This document shows positions 1 to 10,381 of a stretch of 64,000 bases of DNA, piece after piece. The DNA is from Roridomyces roridus (Eukaryota; Basidiomycota; Agaricomycetes; Agaricales; Mycenaceae), in assembly GCA_029378245.1 (NCBI GenBank), contig JARKIF010000004.1:2976001-3040000 (forward strand), read 5' to 3'. Within the stretch, counting starts at the first letter, position 1; each line of letters begins with the position of its first letter. The position numbers and the translations under genes were made by a program. Under the pieces are notes generated by a model. That model saw nothing but the letters and a program-made list of their open reading frames with translations, had not been told where the DNA came from and searched no databases.

Positions 1-1518
1 GTACGAGCCTGCGAGTCGTTCTTTGAGCCCTATTGAGTGCTAATCCTTACCGAAAGGCTCGACTCGACGACTACCCCTGAGGATCTCAAAGCGCAGAACG
101 CAGCCATGCACAAGGAGATTGTCCAGCTTCGAGAGAAGTGCGTCATTTGCGTCCCTTCAATACATCTCTGCGTCCAGTCGTTGAGCCGACGAGCGCAGAA
201 TCGAGTCGCTTTCGACAATAAGCGCCCAGGGCGCCAACTCGTCGAGTACGACTATACAGCGAGAATTCGACCGGTTCAATGCCAAGTACGAGATTTCCCC
301 TCCTCCGTCCCGTATCCTCGGAATTTTCACCGTGACTCTACTCTCAGATTGGACGCACTCCCCATCCTCGGCTCCGCACAAAAAGTCCTCCTCGTAATCT
401 CTCGCATCAAATTCGTCCAAGACGCAGCCGTGATGGCGTGCCCCGTTGCCCATTGGATGGATCCCCACGATAGGACGATTAGGACCAAGGAGCTTGGGTC
501 GTACAAGCCGGTGAGCACGCGATCAGAATACAGCCTCGCGGATGAAGGGCTACCTGACGGCGTCTTGGTGAGTCTCTGTTCTGCTGTGAGATCACCGGTA
601 AAGATATGCATTTTATAGGTCCGCTTCTCATCGTATGTGGCGGGTATTGGCGGTGCGTTGCTGCGTAGTTCCCACTAGGAATCCCCTCCGAAGCGCGTTT
701 CAACAGAATACGAGAGCACCCTGTGGTTTAAGATCAGACATTCCGAGTCTTGTGGCGCAAATTTCAGACAGTGCGTGGCTCTACACAGGATGGCGAGACA
801 GTAATTTGCATCTTCCATAGGACGGGAACGGCGTTCAAGGGTTGGATCAATTACACGGGCTTATACTGTGAGTGTGTCCATCGACCTCACATCCACCCTC
901 ATCTTGGCCACCCAGATACCCTCGACTCTCAGGTATGCAGCACCTCATATATACGCACTTTATCCTCCTCAAAGCACGCAGCTCCAGACGCAAGCCTCGA
1001 TTGCGCGCGTCAAGTTCATCCAAAACGCAGCGGTATCGGTGTGCCTCCTTGCCCGCTGGACAGATGCGGACGGGACTTTGCACACCAAGAATCTCGGGCC
1101 GTACAAGCCTCTAGGCGCGCATCAGGAATTCAACCTCATTGCGGAGGGAATCCCTCACGGGTCTTTCGTGAGTGCCACACTCAAAATCCCAATTGATTAT
1201 ATTAACTGAATATGAACGCAGATCCGATTCGCTTCAAACGTGGCTGGTATCGGCGGTGCGTCCTACGTTCCTTGAAATATTCTGCTGAATTCTGCTCTAT
1301 ATTCAATCAGAATACACCAACGACCTGGTGTTCAAAGTGGACTCGGATGAGTCGGTGTCTAAAGGGGCGACATTCGTGCAGTGAGCAATCTTTTCCTTTC
1401 AAGGTTGTGGTGCGGTTTCTCTGTGACTCATGGGACCTTATACTACAGAGCGGGTACAGCGTTCAAAGGGTCTTTCACCTTTGAGGATCTATACAAGATG
1501 AATGAGGATATATCTTGA
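1..1518 (+). CDS. Unrecognised protein with two tandem homologous domains (5' end uncertain)
   Basis: The spliced reading frame contains two copies of one domain. Copy 1 runs over about 390-866 and copy 2 over about 1000-1518. Both contain (R/K)(I/V)KF(V/I)Q(D/N)AAV, an L-G-(S/P)-YKP motif, a (V/I)RF-VAGIGEY segment and GTAFKG. Three introns fall at the same places in each copy. In copy 2 these are 1168-1221, after the g at 1255 (gtgcgt...cag), and gtgagc...acag ending near 1449. The stop is TGA at 1516-1518. Upstream, 46-140 encodes a probable short coiled coil rich in E, K and Q. No ATG convincingly starts the frame, so exons may lie before the window. I do not recognise the family; the alternating pattern suggests a beta-rich fold. 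An alternative is two adjacent genes, but a continuous frame through short introns favours one two-domain protein. Confidence 0.5.
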
Positions 1519-2254
1519 GCTCTTGAGCGTACGAGTCGGTGTCGTGGAGTAGACGGCGGTTCCTTTCCTGATTTCCTGACTATGTATCAATGTATTAAAT
1601 AGATAACAGCCACAAGGCCGGTGAGCGGTAAGGCCCACATTTTGCGCACGTTCTGATACTACCTTCCTTCCAGGAACAATCGAAGCCCTGCCACCGATGA
1701 TCTCTTCTTGATGCTCCATATCAGCATATCTTGCGAACCTCGACTCACGTCAGGGGCAGCCTATTCGAATTGCTCGCGTACCGGTGAATTCCAGATTTCC
1801 TTTCGCTCGAATGGGCGTTTGATGTCCTGCGACCCACTGACATGTATGGGCGTCCACACCACGCAAAGTTCATGGAAGCTGAGCGGCCCACCATTCTCTT
1901 CAGCTTGAATCGGAATAGCGACGTAAGCCCGCTCTCTCCCAACTCTCTCCACAAGATCATTCGAAGCACGCCGCTTGCAATGATCGACACTGTCACACAA
2001 CAAAGCATCATTTCAAATTTTTGTTCCGTTGGACTCTTGAGAAATATTCAGCAGGGAACGTTTTAGGTTGACGAAGAAGCATCTAAACCCAGGAACATCT
2101 CGCTGCAACTCGCACAGCCTTCGTCCAAAAGGCCCGGTCCTCCATACCAACCGAAGCCATCGCTAATAATTTCAACATCAATACACGCGCTGGTCGTCAT
2201 CTGCTTCCATCAGGCTCTTTCGGCAGTCAATGTACGGTCAAAGTCTCTTCCCTC
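1519..2254. other. Intergenic, nothing recognised
   Basis: Only short overlapping frames on both strands, without recognisable motifs or paired splice sites. Confidence 0.4.
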
Positions 2255-3609
2255 TTATTGCAGTTTGCATAAAAGTTGGCACATCAGTGATTTGATCATT
2301 TGCCGCGCACCCGGATACTGATCTGATCAAAGATTGCCTTGTATCTCCGCAACCACGGCAGCTACTGCCATGATTTTACTACCTAAATTCATGATTCTCG
2401 AGCGCCGAATTTATGCATATAATAGACCAATGGAAATCCAGTTTTTTGTCTGAACCTAAACACCGAGTTCTCGGATTTTCCTGCGAGAACGCGGCGCTCA
2501 ATCGACATGGTTCAAACACAAAGAGAGGTCAATTTAGTCTCCTGAACAGCCTCCCGAGGTCAGATATATTTTACAGTACGGGTATCGGCACCAGTGCGGG
2601 TCGGATCACAGGGGTGATCCGTGCTGACGCATACACCGCTCTCCCTTGGCTCTTCCTCTCCCTTCTGCCTCTATACACATCAAGAAGCCATACCCAAGGA
2701 CGCCGCTACGTCAATGGAACTTAAACAGAGCCTCAAGAACGTTGAATCCGCTCTCGACGCACTGAAAACGTCGACATTCTCACTTGCCAAGTCAGGAGTC
2801 ACGTCTGCAGGCATTCAGACGCATCACAACGTGGAATCGGGTGATACACGCAGGAGCGAGGCTGGGGGAGACATATCCGTCGCTGGGACATTGTGGTGCG
2901 TCACCTAACTCCTTCACTCTGCCCTTTTCACTGACTGGCTATAGTACTTATTGTATCCACCTGCAAGTCATCCATGGCCGAGCGACTATCCCCTTGGACG
3001 ACCGGCCCACCGCCTAACGTGTAATAGGAGGCGTCATGGCTTGCATCTGCGTCGCTTCTTGAGCCGAGACCCCCAGCTGCATCCCGTGCAATACCCTCGA
3101 CTGAATTCTACCTCCACCGTGACCACTGTTCTCCCTACCCCTCTCCCTCGCGGGCTGCGATATCGGTTGCCTGTGGGGGTTGTCCCCGGACCTTTTTCCG
3201 GCTGCTGCCTGCTCCCACTGTCGTAGCGCGCATCCGGGACGATCACACATATGATGTGACCGACTCGGCTCTTCCTACTGTCCGTAATCCTAGTCCCATG
3301 AATATACAATTTGGAGAGGTTGTCGGGGGATCTATTTGGGGCCCTTTTCATGTTTGAATCAAGTGGATCGAGCTGTCCGTTCTTGCAGGAAAAATCAGGA
3401 ACCATTTGTTTAGGTTCAGAATAAAGTTTTGAATTCTGTTGGGTTCTTATACTGAAAAATTCAGGCATCCAAAACTACGAATTTGGGTAGTAAAATCATG
3501 GCAGTAGCTGCCGTGGTTGCGGAGATACAAGGCAATCTTTGATCAGTATCCGGGTGCGCGGCAAATGGTCAAATCACTGATGTGCCAACTTTTATGCAAA
3601 CTGCAATAA
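2255..3609. repeat. Large imperfect inverted repeat, about 1.35 kb
   Basis: The outer arms 2255-2390 and 3479-3609 are near-identical inverted copies. They differ by a 5-bp tandem duplication (ctgat) in the left arm and a few substitutions. The inner arms, about 2430-2610 and 3235-3445, are also inverted homologues but much more diverged; both contain tctgaacctaaac and ttttcctgc. The roughly 620-bp centre has no convincing gene. No target-site duplication or transposase was found. It could be a foldback element or an inverted duplication of an intergenic segment. The right arm ends about 50 bp before the DUF6534 ATG. Confidence 0.75.
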
Positions 3610-3658
3610 ATATTCCACTCTTCTCGACGACGCCCAGGCTTCCTTGTTCTTTACAGTC

Positions 3659-5282
3659 ATGTCCGCGTCTTCGCTGGGAGGTCTCCTGGCTCACGAGCTC
3701 GAGGTCACCCTGGGGCGGTGTACTTCGGCGTCGTTGGCTCGTGCATGTGCGTTTCCCTCATTTCTCCGCCTCGGCCTTAACCTAACGCACGATAGAGACT
3801 TTTTGGTCTCAATTCACTGCAGATGTCGCTGTACTTTCACCGCTATCCGAACGATGGGCTGTTTTACAAATCCTCCGTGCGTCTCCCTCGCCTCTTGGCC
3901 CTCTTAGTCTCATCGGCGCCGTCGTCGCAGGTCGGGTTGCTATGGTGCGCACAGAACCGGATTACCTTTCGCCGGCGCATAATAACTCACGGCTGTATGC
4001 AGGATTTTCGATGCGCTGCATGCAGCACTCATAGTTTACGGGGCGTGGTTCTACGGTGTCTCAAATTTTGGGAACTTGGCGAAACTCCAGACGGTCGATT
4101 GGTGCGTCTTGCTCTTCCTTCCCCACTAGGCCGGGACACTCACCCTCGGTGTGCAGGTCCATGAAGGTACGAATCGCCCGTCAGCTGGGCTCGAATCGTT
4201 GACCTAGTTACGCAGTTGACACTCACAGTGCAAGTGGCCATCATCCTTATCGTGCAAGGGTGCGTTACATGTGACGAAGATATTCAGTTGCAGACTAAAC
4301 GATTGCCAGGATGTACACCTACCGGCTCTGGCTGCGTGCGCCATCATGATCTTTTCCTCTTCAATTGGAATTCTAAGCCAGAGGAATAGTGAGCGGGTTC
4401 CACCACAGCATTCTCCGCTATCTCGTCACTGCTGTCGTCCTCGGAGGGTTCGCGATCGGCGTCGGTGAGTCGACCTACCTTCCCTTCAACTCTCTCCTCA
4501 ACGATCCTCAGTCCTGGCATACGAAACCTGGACCGTCGACTCCTTCAGCGGGCTCCCTGATATCGCCTGGGCCGTCGAGGCCTCCCTCGGCACTTCGAGC
4601 ATCATCGACGTCCTCATCTCCCTCGCGATGTGTTACTACCTTCGGAAGAGCAAAACTTCCGCGTCGGGTAAAACTTCCCCCGTGCTGAACTCGAGGATTT
4701 CGCAGATGATTCAGTTCACAATGTCCTGTGGGATAGTCACTGCGTGCGTTTACGTTTTTGATTGCTCGGCGAGGGTGCCCGCTGAGTCGAGGTTATTCTT
4801 CATGTAATTACAGGCTCTGCTCGTTGGCGTGTCTGTTCTCGTTCATCGCCATGCCGGACAACTTGATCTTCTTTGCGCTCACTTTCATACCCACGCGTCG
4901 TGCGTCTCTTCCCTGCTTCCTCCTCTCTTCGCGTTGGGTGCAGTCCCTCACACGAGCCTCTGATTCAGTATATGCTACCAGTTACGTGGCGATGATGAAC
5001 GCGCGTAGACGTCAAGTGCGGGCGCCTGGATCTACCGCTGGTGCAATTTCGTTCTCCATGGTGGACACACGTGCCATAGGCGCTGGCCCTGGGGGCGGCG
5101 CGCAGTCGGAGATGTGGGGCGGGAATCCACCGACGATGGATATTGATCTTGAGAGTGCTGCGTCTTTCTCTTTCATTCTTTGCTCCTTACGCATTCTGAT
5201 TTCCAAAACGCAGCAGCAACATGCGAGCCCGAGGACGGACATGAAAGCGCCTGGTGCCTTTCCTTGGCAGCGGCCCATTTAG
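3659..5282 (+). CDS. DUF6534-type seven-helix membrane protein, with apparent frameshift
   Basis: About ten short exons encode a polytopic membrane protein. Family-typical segments appear in order: a first helix, LFGLNSLQ followed by YFHRYPND, then FDALHAALIVYGAWFYGVSNFG, VQVAIILIVQGMYTYRLW, FHHSILRYLVTAVVLGGFAI, SIIDVLISLAMCYYLRKSK and a final pair of helices ending YATSYVAMMNAR. This order and the helix-5 'YYLRKSK' signature match the large Agaricomycete DUF6534 family, whose function is unknown. Examples of introns are 3747-3797 and one starting at 3877. The first exon needs a one-base shift within the G run at 3712-3715 to join the ATG frame to the helix frame. That implies either a 1-nt deletion or a base-calling error. 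The C-terminal tail, rich in G, A and P, ends at 5282. Confidence 0.75.
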
Positions 5283-5887
5283 AGACATTCTTTCGAACTT
5301 TGTTGTATATATTACTGTATCTTCCATTCCTTTAACCCGGAGAATAGAGAAACGCTGGTCGTGCATTGAATGCATCTTAAAATGGGTGGAGAGTACTGGT
5401 GAAAATCGTCGTATATGACGGTTTGGGTTGAACCCAGTGTTGTGATTCGTAAAGCTTCACCTTTTAGACCGACCGCTCGGTGCGTCGACTCCCATTGTAT
5501 CAAGTACGCAAAACTGTTCCAAAACTGTTCATAAAGTGATGGTGGATCTGTGGAGACGATCTGCACGTTTGGTCTGACTCCAACGATGGTCATAGGAAAT
5601 AGCCTTCGTTTCGTCCTCAGCGACCTTCATTTCATTATCCCTTCTGTTCCGTGCGCTCAGTCTCAGAAGCCTTTCAAACCTCCGCCACGGATTCAACATA
5701 TGCAGTGTAGATGAATCACCGCTATGTAAACAACTTCCACTGCGATAATCGATTTATTTCGGAAAAAAGCAAGGACCTCCGCACGCCACGATTTATGCCC
5801 CAGCAGTCCCAGTCGGACTCGCCGTCGTCGTCTTGAAGTCCGTAGTAAAGTACACCGTCGAGCACGGAAGACAGAACGCTACTTGCG
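5283..5887. other. Intergenic or 3' region, nothing recognised
   Basis: AT-richer sequence between convergent genes. Short frames without motifs. Part may be a downstream exon or the 3' UTR of the minus-strand secreted protein. Confidence 0.35.
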
Positions 5888-6178
5888 TCAATTTGTATCC
5901 CAGGACCCACAGAAAATCGAAAACGCACTGGTCGTGAGATACGGAATCGTCTCGCACCAGCATGAGAGGGTGTATGCAGGACCAGAGTACATGCTGCTAT
6001 CCGATGTGGTACCGGTGAGTTGAGGGGCAGGTGGCGCTGTGAGCACCTCGGTGGGTGCCTGGGAAATATTGGTACGAGAGATAGAGGGACATGATGAGTC
6101 CGTACGTACCAAGGCTGCGCTGAAGCCTGTGTGGGCAACGGCCGAGAGGGCGATTATTAGACGTGGTTGGAGGAGCAT
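5888..6178 (-). CDS. Putative small secreted protein
   Basis: The minus-strand frame starts at 6178 with a good signal-peptide pattern: a basic start followed by a hydrophobic run, IIALSAVAHTGFSAAL. It continues into a Ser/Thr/Pro-rich segment. A TATA box lies 43 bp upstream, at 6221-6228. The frame as read stops at 5888 (96 residues). A GT just after the Pro-rich part and open frame below suggest that a second exon may replace the C-terminus. No family is recognised. The promoter and signal peptide support a real gene; the 3' structure is uncertain. Confidence 0.4.
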   Translation of the reverse strand: MLLQPRLIIALSAVAHTGFSAALVRTDSSCPSISRTNISQAPTEVLTAPPAPQLTGTTSDSSMYSGPAYTLSCWCETIPYLTTSAFSIFCGSWDTN

Positions 6179-6220
6179 CGGCGAGCAGAGATCCCTGCCA
6201 GTATGTAGCCGTTGGGCGTT

Positions 6221-6228
6221 CTTTTATA
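6221..6228 (-). promoter_or_regulatory. TATA box of the secreted-protein gene
   Basis: TATAAAAG on the minus strand, 43 bp upstream of the ATG at 6178. Confidence 0.45.
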
Positions 6229-6950
6229 CCTGTCGATGAGACGGCCGGTCATCTACGAAGGATAGTTTCGATGTCCTCGTGGTCGGAGAGACAATTCAAA
6301 TGGCCTGCGATCTGTCAGACAAGGAACAAATGCGGAGGAACTCACTGCATATGACTACGGGCTTGAGCGGGCTTCTTACTGATTCAGAACCAGGGTGGTC
6401 GTTGGGCTTTCCTGATACTTACCGGAGAAGAGACAACAGCTCGGATTGTGGCGTGTTTGGCGAGTTCCTGAGTTCCAGGAGGGCCAGCTGCAGTACAAGT
6501 TTGAGCTCTAGGACGGTCGAGGGACAGAGAGTCAGAGACGGACAGAATGTCACAGAAAGAGACTTTGCCACATGGGAGTCGGAAGCAAGCCCGATTGTAT
6601 GGGAGGGCCTAGACCACTCCAATTGATCCGGATCGCTGATTGTCCTTGGTTCGATTCTCGACCGACGTATATTATTATGGAGCAGTATTCTAAAGATCCT
6701 AGTCTATGAGAATAAAGGAGCAGTCTATCTAAGCGAGCGAAAAAATTAAGAATTACCGTACCACCCGTTCTGTAGCAATTAAATAGTAAGTATGTAGATC
6801 TCCAAACTGCAACTTTCAACGTTCAACTTCAAGCGCCGTATCGTGCATTTCTACAATAAGCACCGCACTGGTGACCGGGAGGGCATGTACATTGCTGGAA
6901 CCTACAAAGTGATTCAGTTTCATTGGAATCGATTTCTGGAGCGGTCACAC

Positions 6951-7583
6951 TCACCCCGAAGTCGAGTAGCCGAACTCGTGCCCCTCAGTCTGAGCGAAAC
7001 CCATAGCGGAATTCGCGTACTGTCCGGACTGAGTGGGGTACTGCTGCGGAAACGAAGCTCCACCACCCATGGAGGAGTATTCCGGATACGACGGAGCCGG
7101 CTGCTGCTGCTGCTGATAGTACTGCCCGCCCCATTCATCCCCGCCATAGTTATTGTTGTTTAGGAAAGTCTCCTGGCTTTGGTACGCGTTTGGTGGCTGC
7201 GTTCCATACATGCCATCGTACCCCGCAACAGCACCGGCGTGTGGGTTCATCGGCGTTGGCTGGTGCTGGCTATGGCCATGGTGTCGAGAAGATGTCGATG
7301 GATGCGGGCCCGGGCCGGGCGTGTGTCTACCACCGCGAATCTCATCAGGAGGCCCCCGAGGCTCCGCACCCACAGCGACATATTCACAGTGCAGACCACG
7401 CTTGGCACAGCGCTGACAAGGTTTGGTGGGGATCTGCTCTTTGGTGACGCACTGTCTGTTGTGTCAGTTAACCGAACAATAGCAGGGTTGAATGGGGCTG
7501 GCCTTGATTTTCATTTGGCGACAATTAGTGCATGCGAGGTAACCTCTCTTCCGCACTTGAGGGTTTTTGGGATCCGGAGACAT
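6951..7583 (-). CDS. Small Zn2Cys6 transcription factor
   Basis: Two exons (7503-7583 and 6951-7451) encode 193 residues. Near the N-terminus is a Zn2Cys6 cluster: CTNCRQMKIK, then CVTKEQIPTKPCQRC, then AKRGLHCEYVAV. This gives the six zinc-binding cysteines of fungal binuclear-cluster DNA-binding domains. The rest is low-complexity and rich in Gln, Tyr, Pro and Gly (for example YYQQQQQ), with no middle homology region. Such short regulators are common in Agaricomycetes. The intron needed to place the third cysteine is 51 nt (7452-7502) and begins GC rather than GT. It is either a GC-AG intron with a weak donor or a mutated donor. The DNA-binding role is inferred from the family. Confidence 0.7.
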
Positions 7584-7639
7584 CCTGCTTGTTGAAATCC
7601 GAGACTGAGGAAAGCCACAACCGAATGGCAGGCATATAT

Positions 7640-9240
7640 ACTCACCCTTGAGCGTTAAGCTTTCGGCCGAGACACCAAACTCTGGTCGTCCGGACCCACG
7701 TTCTATCCGAGTGCAGTGGCTTCCTCGTGCGGGACCATTGGATCAGTCTTCCGCCCATAGCGATATATTAATGTGTGCGACACTGACTGTATCGTCTCGC
7801 GATGGCAGCTGGGAGTAAGTAGGTCATGGTGAGTGGGTTTGTGATGTATCATCCCCACGGTTGGAGTGCCCGGTTCCTGGGTGATTCACGCGTAGGCGTA
7901 GCTTGGTGACGTTCGACTTCCTGCATAGATAGACTTACCAAGAAGAAGGCCCGGCCGCCCGGGTGGAAAGCTTGAGCTGGCTGCCAAAGTAAAAAAGAAT
8001 TGCAGCCAGTGTACAAAATTCGACTCTCTTCCATCCACTGTCGCAGCTACTCGCGTGCAGCATTCCATCCGTGTCCTTGTCATTCACAGCGAAAAGGCGT
8101 TTTAATTATGTTACTCACCTAGACGCAGTCCGAGTCCACAATAATTAAAGCCGGGGCTGTGCCGTCGTTCACGGTGTATCGGGCAAGGAGGATCCCTGAT
8201 GGCGAAGCATCTCCAACGCATATGACATCCCGAGTTGTCTCACTATTTCCAGCCCATTGACATGTGATCGGCGAGAGAGTTTTGGAATTTAGTGTGGGGT
8301 ACCATGAGACTTTGCATCAGGACAGGCAAAAGCAGTTTACAGTAATTCAAAGCTCACCAAATCGGATCGGAAGTGGCACAGATGACCCAAAGGTCTCCCT
8401 CCCCAGTTACATCGAAAAAAAAGAATCTTGAGATAAGGTTGAAACCACGAGTTGGCGGTCACCGGTCATCATTGGCGTCGGAGAAATAGGTGACTAATTT
8501 CTGCAAAAAAATCAACAGCAGTCTCGTTACTCACCTGCCGTCTCCAAGGCGAACCCGAGCGTACACAGCCAGTCTGTACGCAGAGCTGCAAAAGCCTCGG
8601 AGAATTATCATCACTCGTACCTGGAACTAGGAAGATAACGGATCAGGCCAGAGTCTGGCCTCCGGACCTTGCTTACGCCCGAAGTCGATGCTGGCTAGTG
8701 AGAACCCGAGTCCGAAGGGCCCGACAAGTTCACCCTGTGTGCGTCTAGCGCGTGTGACTCCACTGTCAAAGGTGTTCGCGGAGCGCGGGTGAAAGAAAAA
8801 TACCCAACCTACGTTCAGCTGACAGGCGGCACGAACAAGTCGATCAGAATATTATTCAGCTTGTCCAACATGGGTATTCGCCAGGGCGCGCGCGATATGG
8901 TGGCAGATGCGGGCGGTGCGCCCCATCGGAGGAAGGTGTGGTGGTATTCTGCGGTATCAAGGTGTATTTCACGGTGTGTGAGCTGACGGGAAGCCGGGAT
9001 TATCTCGCGCAGAGTGAGGCGATGGAGCGTGAGTTACTGTTTCCAGACTCCCGGAGCGGTAGAGAAGATCGGCTGCAACGTGTTGGAGGTTCTGCGACGG
9101 TGACGAGGTCCGGTCTTGCTGAGTGTGCGAAGGACAAGCGAAGGAGAGCTCGTTGTAGTTCCGCCTCAACGGTCCTGGCCAGCCAACAAGGATGCTGAGA
9201 CTCCTCGATACGTTGGACTAAAGTCCAGCGATAGAGCATC
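7640..9240. other. Gene-poor region with one possible gene fragment
   Basis: No convincing gene. On the plus strand near 8800-8900 a short frame contains YPTYVQLTGGTN followed by a Gly/Ala-rich stretch. It resembles a conserved enzyme motif but is isolated and lacks splice-supported neighbours. It is treated as a possible relic. Confidence 0.3.
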
Positions 9241-9247
9241 CACCCAT

Positions 9248-9346
9248 GGCCGTCTAGCTCAGTTGGTTAGAGCGTCGTGCTAATATCGCGGTCTAATTTG
9301 TGGCCATATTACGCGAAGGTCTTGGGTTCGACCCCCACGATGGCCA
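9248..9346 (+). tRNA. tRNA-Ile (anticodon AAT) with 25-nt intron
   Basis: Acceptor GGCCGTC pairs with GATGGCC, with discriminator A at 9346. The D arm is TAGCTCAGTTGG and the T arm GGTTCGACCCC. The anticodon loop CTAATAA is interrupted after position 37 by an intron at 9286-9310. The anticodon stem TCGTG/CGCGA closes after intron removal. Confidence 0.93.
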
Positions 9347-10337
9347 TTCCGTTTATTTTTTGCCTCTTTTTTCCCTACTCACACCATCCGCTCTCTCCCC
9401 AGTTCCCCGCAGCCAGTTGCTTTACCCCCTGAAGGTCTATTGTTTTTTGAAACAAGCCGCAGTCAGCAGGTGTGATTCTCAATCAATCAACATATAATTT
9501 GCTGTGCCTTCCTCCGTCCACGTCATCCCATCCGCAACCTAAGATCTACAACTACATAGTACAAGCGCCGGATTGCCACAACGCATGAGTCTGTGATATT
9601 CAAAACGGTCCCCGGGCCACTCATCCATTGTCTCAGGAATAGTTCTCTCGCTCAACTCTCGCTCTCGCCTCGGCGCCTCCTGGAACCCGCTCTGCTATGG
9701 CTCGTACCTCTGAAAACACCCTGTATTTCCACTGGGGACCAGCGCTCGCGCCATCCCGTGAAACTCTCCGCCATTGACTGGTTGTCTAGCCTGTATCTCC
9801 AAGTGCACTGCCTACCTTTTTGTGCTTACCAACTCCGAGGGTTCTTGCTCCTTTCATGTGAAATGCTAGAAATGACATCCTAGTGTGGCCTTCCCGCGCT
9901 TCCATACGGTTTGCAAGGCTCCCCCACGTATGCACCTTCCCTGCGTGGACGTCTACATATATGCATCGGCTTCTGTGATGTTCCGACGGTGACGCGTCGC
10001 TGCATTCACGAGCCTTTCACTTCCCCAAACGTGCAAATGCACCGGAGGATGGTTCCCCGGACTGGGCACCGGTCAATCCACTTAATTTGGTTCTCCGGCC
10101 TCCATGCATGGTCGGCGCCAAGATCGCTGCCCTACGAGAACGCCGAATTCTGGCAGTCGAGCTCATCAAGCCCGCTCAGCATGCACCTGTGTATCCGCAA
10201 GTCCTCTTCTAAATTGGTGCCTATTTCAGTGCCGTAGTAGGTTGTCACACGCAGATGCAGCATCGACAAGTCGCCGAACAAGTTTACCCCGCTAATACGT
10301 CCACAAAGGCATTTGGATATATGCCCCGGCCATGCCT
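9347..10337. other. Intergenic, nothing recognised
   Basis: A pyrimidine-rich start, including likely Pol III terminator T runs just after the tRNA. Otherwise only short unsupported frames. Confidence 0.4.
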
Positions 10338-10343
10338 TATAAA
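10338..10343 (+). promoter_or_regulatory. TATA box of the coiled-coil gene
   Basis: TATAAA, 39 bp upstream of the ATG at 10382. Confidence 0.4.
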
Positions 10344-10381
10344 CCACTCTTTGGGCAGGCAAGTATCCCAACAAGCCTCAG

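Noticed and set aside
9593..10237. Plus-strand frames of about 100 codons
   Set aside because: No ATG context, splice pairing or motif; the frames shift and stop within short distances.
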